From: Clostridia bacterium
Lineage (GTDB): Bacteria > Bacillota > Clostridia > Christensenellales > Aristaeellaceae
Assembly (NCBI GenBank): GCA_017620115.1
Contig: JAFZRB010000012.1
Span: 1-10,550, forward strand
Direction of reading: 5' to 3'
Length of the DNA stretch: 10,550 nt
Shown here in pieces: positions 5,514 to 10,550 of this stretch (positions are counted from its first letter, which is position 1; every line of letters begins with the position of its first letter). The notes under the pieces are model-generated. The model worked only from the letters and a program-made list of their open reading frames with translations, was not told the DNA's origin and searched no databases. The position numbers and the translations under genes were made by a program.

Positions 5514-6773
5514 ATGAAGAAAGCGATCGACATCGCCGTTATCGGCGGCGGCCCCGCGGGACTGGCCGCGGCGCTGGAAGCGCATAAAAACGCGCCGGAG
5601 AAGAGCGTGCTCATCATCGAGCGCGACAGGGAGCTGGGCGGCATCCTCCAGCAGTGCATTCACAACGGCTTCGGCCTGCACTTCTTCGGCGAGGAGCTGA
5701 CCGGCCCCGAATACGCCGGACGCTTCATTGCGCAGCTCGAGGGCACCGGCATAGAGGTCATGACCGACACCATGGTTCTGGAGCTGAGCGGCGACCGCCG
5801 CATACTGGCCGTGAGCGCGAAGAACGGCCTCATCGAAATACAGGCCGGCGCGGTGATCCTGGCCATGGGCTGCCGCGAACGCACCCGCGGCGCGCTGAAC
5901 ATCCCCGGCACGCGCCCGGCGGGCGTCTACACCGCGGGCTGCGCGCAGCGGCTGGTGAACATGGAGGGCTTCATGCCCGGACGCCGCGTGGTCATCCTGG
6001 GCAGCGGCGACATCGGCCTCATCATGGCGCGCCGCATGACTTGGGAAGGCGCGAAGGTGGAGGTCGTGGCGGAGATCATGCCCTATTCCTCCGGCCTGAA
6101 CCGCAACATCGTTCAGTGCCTGGTGGACAACGGCATCCCGCTCAAGTTCAACCACACCGTGACCAACATCCTCGGCCGGGAGCGCGTCGAGGGCGTGACC
6201 ATCGCCGAGGTCGATCCCGCGACCCGGACACCCATTCCGGGTACGGAGACCACCTACGAATGCGACACGCTGCTGCTCTCCGTGGGCCTGATTCCCGAGA
6301 ACGAGCTCACGCAGGCCGCGGGCATCGAGCTGGACCGCGTGACCAGCGGCGCCGTGGTGGACGAGAACCGCCAGACCTCCGTTCCCGGCGTGTTCGCCTG
6401 CGGAAACGTTCTGCACGTGCACGACCTGGTGGACAACGTGTCCGACGAGGCCATGCTGGCCGGCCGCGCCGCCGCGGCCTATGTGACCGGTTCCGCGCAG
6501 GCGGGAGAATACCGCCGCGTTTCCGGCATAAACGGCGTGCGCTACACCGTGCCCCAGCGCCTCAGCGCCGGCGCGTCCGGAAAGCAGGACATCTACTTCC
6601 GCGTGGGCAGCGCCTACCGTCCGGCCACACTGGTCGTCAAGTGCGGCGGCGAAGTCGTCATGACCCGCAAAAAGCAGATTATGACGCCCGGTGAGATGGA
6701 GAAGATCACCATCGACGCCGCGAAGATTACCGGCGACCTCACGCTTGAAATCGAGGAGGCGAAGGCGCAATGA
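5514..6773 (+). CDS. NAD(P)/FAD-dependent oxidoreductase, partner subunit
   Basis: This 419-residue flavoprotein belongs to the pyridine-nucleotide-disulfide-oxidoreductase superfamily. The first Rossmann motif GGGPAG is at 11-16. GGILQQCIHNGFG near residues 42-54 is a hallmark of the subunit that accompanies GlpA-like dehydrogenases, and GCRERTRG follows at about 120-127. A second nucleotide site, GSGDIG, lies at 163-168, and the FAD-closing segment VPGVFACGN comes before VDNVSDEAMLAGRAAA. The last ~90 residues form a beta-rich tail ending in a strand-like region. It lacks an obvious CxxC redox disulphide, so it probably relays electrons between the FAD/[2Fe-2S] subunit and NAD(P)H or another carrier. 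The ribosome binding site GGAGG lies inside the end of the previous gene, and its TGA overlaps the next ATG, indicating translational coupling. HcnB/OoxA-like subunits are the closest functional analogues that I recall. Confidence 0.88.
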   Translation: MKKAIDIAVIGGGPAGLAAALEAHKNAPEKSVLIIERDRELGGILQQCIHNGFGLHFFGEELTGPEYAGRFIAQLEGTGIEVMTDTMVLELSGDRRILAVSAKNGLIEIQAGAVILAMGCRERTRGALNIPGTRPAGVYTAGCAQRLVNMEGFMPGRRVVILGSGDIGLIMARRMTWEGAKVEVVAEIMPYSSGLNRNIVQCLVDNGIPLKFNHTVTNILGRERVEGVTIAEVDPATRTPIPGTETTYECDTLLLSVGLIPENELTQAAGIELDRVTSGAVVDENRQTSVPGVFACGNVLHVHDLVDNVSDEAMLAGRAAAAYVTGSAQAGEYRRVSGINGVRYTVPQRLSAGASGKQDIYFRVGSAYRPATLVVKCGGEVVMTRKKQIMTPGEMEKITIDAAKITGDLTLEIEEAKAQ

Positions 6774-7123
6774 AGACCATGGAAATGACCTGCATCCGCT
6801 GCCCCATGGGCTGCCGCCTGACCGTGACGCAGGACGGCGACACCTTCACCGTGACCGGCAACACCTGCCGACGCGGCGAGGAATACGGCGTTCAGGAGAT
6901 GCGCTGCCCCATGCGCACCGTAACCAGCTCCGTGCGCGTCGAAGGCGGCCGCCGCCCGGTGTGCTCGGTCAAAACGGCGCAGGCCGTGCGCAAGGCCGAT
7001 ATCGGGGCCGTGCTTGCCGCCATCCGCGCGCTGACAGTGAAAGCGCCCGTGGCCATAGGCGACATCGTGTGCCCGAACGTCGCGGGCACCGGCGTAAACC
7101 TCGTGGCCACCGCCAACGACTGA
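6770..7123 (+). CDS. DUF1667 protein, cysteine-rich third subunit
   Basis: This is a 117-residue protein beginning MKTMEMTCIRCPMGC. Cys8, Cys11 and Cys15 (CxxCxxxC), together with Cys33 in NTCRRG, look like a metal or iron-sulphur site. Cys46 (RCPMRT) and a late CPN cysteine are also typical of DUF1667. The C-terminal half (KADIGAVLAAIRAL, then APVAIGDIVCPNVAGTGVNLVAT) is conserved in the family. DUF1667 genes regularly follow a GlpA-like gene and an NAD/FAD oxidoreductase in anaerobes, including Thermotoga, so it is probably the small electron-transfer or assembly subunit of that complex. The ATG overlaps the preceding TGA (ATGA), and GAGGAGG at 6753-6759 is the ribosome binding site. It is the last gene of the operon, with a terminator 17 bases after its stop. 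The exact cofactor is not known to me. Confidence 0.88.
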   Translation: MKTMEMTCIRCPMGCRLTVTQDGDTFTVTGNTCRRGEEYGVQEMRCPMRTVTSSVRVEGGRRPVCSVKTAQAVRKADIGAVLAAIRALTVKAPVAIGDIVCPNVAGTGVNLVATAND

Positions 7124-7139
7124 CGGAAAACACTCATAC

Positions 7140-7178
7140 AAACGGGCTGCCGTCCGATCGGAACGACAGCCCGTTTTT
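7140..7178. terminator. Intrinsic terminator, probably bidirectional
   Basis: AAACGGGCTG (7140-7149) pairs perfectly with CAGCCCGTTT (7167-7176), and TTTTT runs from 7174 to 7178. It ends the plus-strand redox operon. On the minus strand the same stem is preceded by A residues and followed by TTTG, so it can also end the opposing transcript whose last gene stops at 7197. Confidence 0.9.
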
Positions 7179-7196
7179 CATAATGGGAGAAGTTTG

Positions 7197-8066
7197 TTAT
7201 TCCCTTACCCCGCCGCCGAAGGCGTCCTGCTTCACGTTGGGGCTGGAGCGCTTGCCGATTTCCGGGAAGCGGCGCTCGAGCGCGGCCATTGAGATCTCGA
7301 TGTCCTCCTCCGCCTCCTCGGGATGGAAGCAGCCCACGGTGACCATGTCGCGTTCGCGAATGGTGTTCCAGACGAAATTCAGCCCCACAAACGGCGAAAC
7401 GCGGCCCGCGGCCATGGGCTTGATGGTCATGACCGGCTTTTTCGCGTTGTTGATGATGGAGGCTACGGTCTCCACCTCAACCTGCATCAGAAAGCCCATG
7501 CAGTTGTAGAGCTGGATATAGGTTTCCACATCGTAACCGTTCTCGTCCGAATAGAGGATAAGCTCCGGCATATGCGCGGACAGGCCGGGAATCAGGCCTT
7601 CCTGGCGGATCATATCCGTGTAATCGCCCAGGCGGACGATCTGATGCCTGTTCTTGTTCACCAGCTGCTCGGCGCAGCTGTGGTGCAGGAAACAGAACGT
7701 CGCGCCGGCCTCCCTGCTCCTGCGGACAGTGGCGCGCGCCTCGGCGCGGGCGTTCTCGTTGTCGTCCACGTTCAGGATGGGCGTGTCGATCACGATCATC
7801 TTCCGGCCCGTCCTGTCCTCGGCGGCTTTGACGCCGTCGCGCATCACCTTTTCCTGCTGAAGCATGCCCATGATGGTGTCCACGCCGTGGCTGAGGAAGG
7901 TCTCCAGCAGCGGCACGCAGCTCGCGCCGTCGTGATACCGGCGCTTGATCTGATGGTCGGCCGCCGGCGAGGTATGGCTCCAGCCCAGCATCCAGTTGGT
8001 GCCGATGATCATGCGCGAGAGCGAAAGGCCCGCGACGGTCGTGCGGGGAAACATCTTTTTATCCAT
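7197..8066 (-). CDS. Uncharacterised TIM-barrel protein, distantly aldo/keto-reductase-like
   Basis: I do not recognise this 289-residue protein as a named enzyme. The N-terminus TTVAGLSLSRMIIGTNWMLG (9-28) resembles the first strand of aldo/keto reductases. HGVDTIMG (60-67), a mid-protein strand with FLHHSC (126-131), GLIPGLSAHMPELI (157-170) and MTIKPMAAGRVSP (213-225) before VTVGCFHPEEAEEDI (242-256) follow the order of a beta/alpha barrel whose end looks like the AKR cofactor region. The AKR catalytic tetrad (Asp, Tyr, Lys, His) is not evident, so an isomerase, aldolase or divergent sugar-processing role is possible. Start choice: the ATG at 8075 touches GGGAGG with no spacing, while the ATG at 8066 lies nine bases from it and is preferred. 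It lies 24 bases behind the SIS gene and is surely co-transcribed with it. Confidence 0.75.
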   Translation of the reverse strand: MDKKMFPRTTVAGLSLSRMIIGTNWMLGWSHTSPAADHQIKRRYHDGASCVPLLETFLSHGVDTIMGMLQQEKVMRDGVKAAEDRTGRKMIVIDTPILNVDDNENARAEARATVRRSREAGATFCFLHHSCAEQLVNKNRHQIVRLGDYTDMIRQEGLIPGLSAHMPELILYSDENGYDVETYIQLYNCMGFLMQVEVETVASIINNAKKPVMTIKPMAAGRVSPFVGLNFVWNTIRERDMVTVGCFHPEEAEEDIEISMAALERRFPEIGKRSSPNVKQDAFGGGVRE

Positions 8067-8090
8067 ATCGGGCATCCTCCCTGTCAGCTC

Positions 8091-8831
8091 TTACCAGCCG
8101 AATTCGTCGTAGTGCGGTTCGATGACCTTCTTATTGTAGTCGTTGCCGCCTGGGAAGTTGGCGCTCTTCAGGATGCCGGGGGTGACGCCCATTTCCAGCA
8201 TCTTCTCAACGGCCACGGAGGTGACGCTCCACATGATGTAGTCAGAGGCGATGCCAGACGCCGCGGCGAACTTCGCTTCGATGCCCTCGACCTCCAGCAT
8301 GGCCTCGGCCGCGGGCGCGCAGTTGTCCAGCGTCAGCGTGGCGAACTCGTACAGCTTCTTGCCGGAGGGATGAACGGGATCAACCTGGCGGGCGTATTCC
8401 ATGCTGGTGAAGGCGATGACCTTCACGCCCATCTGAACCGCTTCCCACGCAAGATCGACGACGGCGGCCGTGCGGCCGGAAACCGAGCTCACGACCAGTA
8501 TGTCGCCGGGCTGAATGTTGGAATACTGCAGGGCGTAGCGCGCGTCGGCCACGGTCTTGCGCTCATAGCCCAGCGCGGAACGGTCGCGTTTGCGCCCCTC
8601 CACCATCGACAGATTCACATCCGCATAGAACCTCTTATAGAAGATGGGGCCGCCGCCGCGGTAGATCAGATCGTTTTCGATGGAATGGCAGATCTTGGAG
8701 AGAAAAACGCCGCCGCCGCCCGCGACGCATTCGGCGATCATATTGCCGGCCTTAATGATGTTGTCGGTCTGCGTCGCCCTGATTTTGGCGAAGAGCGCGT
8801 CCACTGCCTCCTGATAGCGGTTCATCAGCAT
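8091..8831 (-). CDS. SIS-domain phosphosugar-binding protein (UPF0309-like)
   Basis: This 246-residue protein carries a sugar-isomerase (SIS) domain, a fold that binds phosphorylated sugars in isomerases, deaminases and regulators. The N-terminal helix (NRYQEAVDALFAKI) leads to GGGVFLSKICHSIENDLIYRGGG (39-61). Then come VVSSVSGRT (113-121, the Ser/Thr-rich phosphate loop) and VKVIAFTS (136-143), and finally SANFPGGNDYN (223-233), a C-terminal block close to that of UPF0309 proteins. In typical relatives the first loop reads GTGHS; here it is SKICHS (45-50), so part of the usual glycine loop is replaced. The ATG at 8831 is ten bases from AAGGAG (8842-8847). Upstream in-frame ATGs overlap or precede that site and are rejected. 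It is the first gene of a minus-strand pair, transcribed away from the solute-binding gene. Its substrate is unknown. Confidence 0.85.
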   Translation of the reverse strand: MLMNRYQEAVDALFAKIRATQTDNIIKAGNMIAECVAGGGGVFLSKICHSIENDLIYRGGGPIFYKRFYADVNLSMVEGRKRDRSALGYERKTVADARYALQYSNIQPGDILVVSSVSGRTAAVVDLAWEAVQMGVKVIAFTSMEYARQVDPVHPSGKKLYEFATLTLDNCAPAAEAMLEVEGIEAKFAAASGIASDYIMWSVTSVAVEKMLEMGVTPGILKSANFPGGNDYNKKVIEPHYDEFGW

Positions 8832-8860
8832 AATCCATGATCTCCTTTTCATTATTATAT

Positions 8861-8880
8861 CCCGCTGCCTGCGGGTTTTT
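8861..8880 (+). terminator. Small hairpin with T run facing the divergent region
   Basis: CCCGC (8861-8865), loop TGCCT, GCGGG (8871-8875) and TTTTT (8876-8880) make a perfect though short intrinsic-terminator shape on the plus strand. No plus-strand gene ends here. On the minus strand the same hairpin lies in the leader of the SIS gene, 13 bases before its ribosome binding site. It may stop antisense transcription from running into the control region, or may be a leader structure. Confidence 0.45.
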
Positions 8881-8895
8881 CGTGAATGCACCTTT

Positions 8896-8924
8896 ATTTT
8901 AGTCAATAGACCTGCCGAACGCAA
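8896..8924 (-). promoter_or_regulatory. Putative promoter of the SIS/TIM-barrel operon
   Basis: On the minus strand TTGCGT (8919-8924) and TAAAAT (8896-8901) are 17 bases apart. Start near 8889 gives a leader of about 58 bases. A TATAAT nearer the gene (8854-8859) would start transcription inside the ribosome binding site and is less likely. The palindrome TTAACGTTAA lies six bases upstream of the -35 box. Confidence 0.55.
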
Positions 8925-8930
8925 GTGGAT

Positions 8931-8940
8931 TTAACGTTAA
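8931..8940. promoter_or_regulatory. 10-bp palindrome TTAACGTTAA, possible operator
   Basis: A perfect 10-bp palindrome with a central CG lies just upstream of the predicted -35 box of the SIS operon. LacI-family operators characteristically have a central CpG, so this and the palindrome at 8974-8987 could be sites for a sugar-responsive LacI-type regulator. No regulator gene is in the window. Confidence 0.35.
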
Positions 8941-8973
8941 TATTCCATCATCGGCAGCCGGGAAGTCGTTCTG

Positions 8974-8987
8974 TTTTCCCGGGAAAA
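8974..8987. promoter_or_regulatory. 14-bp perfect palindrome TTTTCCCGGGAAAA, possible operator
   Basis: All 14 positions are symmetric about a central CG. It lies roughly midway between the divergent SIS and solute-binding promoters. The neighbouring CCGGGAA (8958-8964) is an extra copy of one half-site, and can pair with TTCCCGG at 8976-8982. A dimeric repressor or activator controlling both directions would fit; the regulator is unknown. Confidence 0.45.
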
Positions 8988-9020
8988 GACAATGTTATGT
9001 TCAATTCTCCCGAAATCAAA

Positions 9021-9060
9021 ACAAATGATAAGAGATTGAACAACAAATGATTATTCATTG
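9021..9060 (+). repeat. Tandem direct repeat with 22-bp period, possible AraC-type activator sites
   Basis: ACAAATGAT occurs at 9021-9029 and again at 9043-9051, exactly 22 bases apart. Matching continues as ATTG at 9035-9038 and 9057-9060, so each unit reads ACAAATGATnAnnnATTG, 14 of 18 positions shared. Two bipartite sites two helical turns apart, ending at the promoter of a solute-binding gene, is the usual layout for AraC-family activators, which commonly control such sugar transport genes in Bacillota. Confidence 0.5.
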
Positions 9061-9090
9061 CTTTTTTTCACGCATAAAACGTGTTTTAAT
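9058..9090 (+). promoter_or_regulatory. Putative, activator-dependent promoter of the solute-binding gene, with overlapping palindrome
   Basis: An extended -10 element, TGT followed by TTTAAT (9082-9090), is preceded by no good -35 box at 17 bases; a TTGCTT at 9058-9063 is 21 bases away. This poor spacing suits a promoter that needs an activator. TAAAAC (9075-9080) and GTTTTA (9083-9088) form a palindrome across the -10 region and could be a repressor site. Start near 9097. Confidence 0.4.
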
Positions 9091-9099
9091 AAGACCATG

Positions 9100-9114
9100 G
9101 AGCACGCAATGCTC
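9100..9114 (+). other. Short hairpin at the 5' end of the solute-binding mRNA
   Basis: GAGCA (9100-9104), loop CGCAA, TGCTC (9110-9114) form a perfect five-bp stem very close to the predicted transcription start and about 15 bases before the AGGGAGG ribosome binding site at 9129-9135. 5' hairpins of this kind often protect abundant mRNAs; that role is inferred. Confidence 0.4.
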
Positions 9115-9143
9115 AGACAACATTTCTAAGGGAGGAAGACACC

Positions 9144-10550
9144 ATGAGGAAGCTTTTGTCCGTTCTGCTCGTCCTGGCCATGATTCTCGCGATCATGCCC
9201 GCCGCCATGGCTGACGGCGACCTCGAGCCCATCACCCTGACCGTATTCCGCGGCGATCCCGGCGACCAGCCCACCGAGGACAACAAGATCTACAAGCTGA
9301 TCGAAGAGAAGTTCGGCGTGACCTTCGAGTTCGAGTATCTGGCCGGCGACCTGGATGAGAAGCTGGGCCTGATGATCGCGGCTGAGGGCTATCCGGATCT
9401 GTTCGACGGCGGCAACAGCGCCGACCTGATCATCTCCAACGGCGCGCTGATCAACCTGCTGGACTACGTGACCCCCGAGAAGACCCCCCGCCTGTGGGCC
9501 CACATCGAGCCCCAGAAGGCCCGTCTGATCGACAAGGATGAGGACGGCAACGACGTTCTGTACATCATCCCCAACTACGGCCTGGCCGAGGGCGACCAGA
9601 TCGTCAACAGCGTCGGCGGCCCCGCGTTCTTTGTGCAGAAGCAGGTTCTGGAGTGGGCCGGCTATCCGGAAGTTCACACCCTGAACGAATACTTCGAACT
9701 GATCGAAGACTTCCTGGCTGAGAATCCGGAAGACGAGAACGGCACCCCCTACATCGGCTTTGACATCCTCTGCGAGGACTGGCGTCACTTCTGCCTGATC
9801 AACCCCGTGCAGCACCTGATGGGCCGCCCGAACGACGGCGAGGTCTACATCTGCGTGACCGATCAGAACTACGAGGTGACCGGCAACGATCCTTCCGTGG
9901 CCTTCAAGACCGAGACCTTCATCGACAAGCCCTACGCCAAGGCCTACTATCAGAAGCTGAACGAGGCGTTCCACAAGGGCCTCATCAGCAAGGACACCTT
10001 CGTCATGAACTATGACCAGTACATCGCGCAGCTCTCCAGCGGCACCGTGCTGGGCATGTTCGACCAGACCTGGGACTTCGGCTCCGCCACCTCCGCCCTG
10101 CTCGACGCCAAGATGTATGAGAACACCTACGTGGCTCTGGGCCTCGTGTACGATCCCGAGTACGTGAACGGCGCTGAGATCGAAGAGCACTATGTGAACG
10201 GCTCCCTGCCGAACGTCCGCCGCGGCTTCGGTATCTCCGTGAACTGCGAGTGCCCCGAGCGCATCGTGGCCATGTGGGAAGAAATGATGTCTGAAGAGTG
10301 GCAGCTCATCTTCAACTGGGGCATCGAGGGCGAGGACTACTACGTCGAGAACGGCCGCCTGCTGATGACCGACGAGCAGTATGCCAAGACCAACGACGCC
10401 AACTGGAAGCTCGCCAACAAGGCTGAGGGCTTCTTCCAGAGCAGCCCCAAGAAGCAGGGCTGGATCCTGGACGGCCCGCTCGCCGGCAATGCCTGGGAAC
10501 CCGGCAACCAGGATGAAATCGTGTTCGGCCTGATGAACGACTATGACAAG
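9144..10550 (+). CDS. Extracellular solute-binding protein of a carbohydrate ABC transporter (partial, 3' end outside)
   Basis: The frame stays open for 469 codons to the window edge without a stop. Residues 1-23 are a Sec signal peptide: positively charged MRK, a hydrophobic core, then PAAMA before DGDLEP. No lipobox cysteine is present, unlike most Gram-positive binding proteins. The mature part starts with ITLTVFRGD, then KIYKLIEEKFGVTFEFEYLAGD and LGLMIAAEGYPDLFDGG, the standard opening of family 1/LplA-like solute-binding proteins that bind oligosaccharides. Later parts (ANSAT-like GTVLGMFDQTWDF, FGISVNCECPERIVAMWEEMMSEEWQLIFNWGIEG) match the same family, where the usual length is about 500-560 residues, so roughly the last tenth to fifth is missing. 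Ribosome binding site AGGGAGG lies eight bases from ATG. The permease genes would be expected to the right. The ligand cannot be told from sequence. Confidence 0.9.
   Translation, partial: MRKLLSVLLVLAMILAIMPAAMADGDLEPITLTVFRGDPGDQPTEDNKIYKLIEEKFGVTFEFEYLAGDLDEKLGLMIAAEGYPDLFDGGNSADLIISNGALINLLDYVTPEKTPRLWAHIEPQKARLIDKDEDGNDVLYIIPNYGLAEGDQIVNSVGGPAFFVQKQVLEWAGYPEVHTLNEYFELIEDFLAENPEDENGTPYIGFDILCEDWRHFCLINPVQHLMGRPNDGEVYICVTDQNYEVTGNDPSVAFKTETFIDKPYAKAYYQKLNEAFHKGLISKDTFVMNYDQYIAQLSSGTVLGMFDQTWDFGSATSALLDAKMYENTYVALGLVYDPEYVNGAEIEEHYVNGSLPNVRRGFGISVNCECPERIVAMWEEMMSEEWQLIFNWGIEGEDYYVENGRLLMTDEQYAKTNDANWKLANKAEGFFQSSPKKQGWILDGPLAGNAWEPGNQDEIVFGLMNDYDK

Noticed and set aside
4014..6770. A 918-codon open frame on the minus strand opposite the redox operon
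   Set aside because: It is the mirror of two strongly coding plus-strand genes with high third-position GC, which removes stops from that antisense frame. Its product is His/Ala/Gly/Arg-rich, matches no fold I know and has no suitable ribosome binding site.
7323..8840. A 505-codon open frame on the plus strand opposite the TIM-barrel and SIS genes
   Set aside because: Same GC-driven antisense effect. It crosses two real genes and their spacer and shows no recognisable domain.
8854..8859. Minus-strand TATAAT close to the SIS gene
   Set aside because: No -35 box at proper spacing, and the start would coincide with the Shine-Dalgarno sequence, leaving no leader.
1..10550. CRISPR arrays, insertion sequences, phage or toxin-antitoxin modules
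   Set aside because: No regularly spaced repeats, transposase-like proteins, terminal inverted repeats or small paired genes were seen; all long frames are metabolic or transport genes.

Overview
The window reads as a moderately high-GC, anaerobic, fermentative Bacillota-type chromosome, most likely a gut or rumen member of Clostridia. This is inferred from strong AGGAGG-type ribosome binding sites, sigma-A-like promoters, a tRNA without an encoded CCA, a DUF1667-containing glycerol-3-phosphate-dehydrogenase-like operon and an LplA-type sugar-binding protein. No taxonomic marker was searched, so the placement is tentative. There is no phage, insertion sequence or CRISPR array.

Layout. (1) 1-190: the 3' end of a glyceraldehyde-3-phosphate dehydrogenase gene on +, then two intrinsic terminators back to back, one for that gene and one for the opposing tRNA. 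(2) 191-330: a tRNA-Leu(GAG) gene on - with a consensus promoter and a short leader that can fold into a hairpin. (3) 384-2821: two tandem, closely related kinases of the N-acetylhexosamine 1-kinase (NahK) type; the second has its own promoter embedded in a long palindrome. (4) 2864-4011: a GNAT acetyltransferase, then a strong promoter, a leader containing an intrinsic terminator, and a small flavin-binding split-barrel protein of lower GC. (5) 4074-7123: a tight three-gene redox operon (GlpA-like FAD oxidoreductase with a C-terminal [2Fe-2S] domain, a second NAD(P)/FAD oxidoreductase, and a cysteine-rich DUF1667 protein), closed by a terminator at 7140-7178. (6) 7197-8831: a minus-strand pair, a SIS-domain protein followed by an unusual TIM-barrel/aldo-keto-reductase-like protein. 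(7) 8832-9143: a 312-bp divergent control region with several palindromes and a 22-bp-spaced direct repeat. (8) 9144-10550: an extracellular solute-binding protein running off the right edge.

How the genes may work together (inference). The kinases would phosphorylate the anomeric position of GlcNAc/GalNAc-type sugars, as in host-glycan (galacto-N-biose/lacto-N-biose) salvage. The redox operon would oxidise glycerol-3-phosphate or a related hydroxy-acid or amine and pass electrons to NAD(P)+ or another carrier. The SIS, TIM-barrel and solute-binding genes look like part of a carbohydrate-uptake locus that continues to the right, regulated from the shared intergenic region. No single gene here is wholly new. 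The least described elements are the SIS/TIM-barrel pair with its elaborate divergent control region, the palindrome-embedded promoter between the kinase paralogues, and the attenuator-like leader before the flavin-binding protein.
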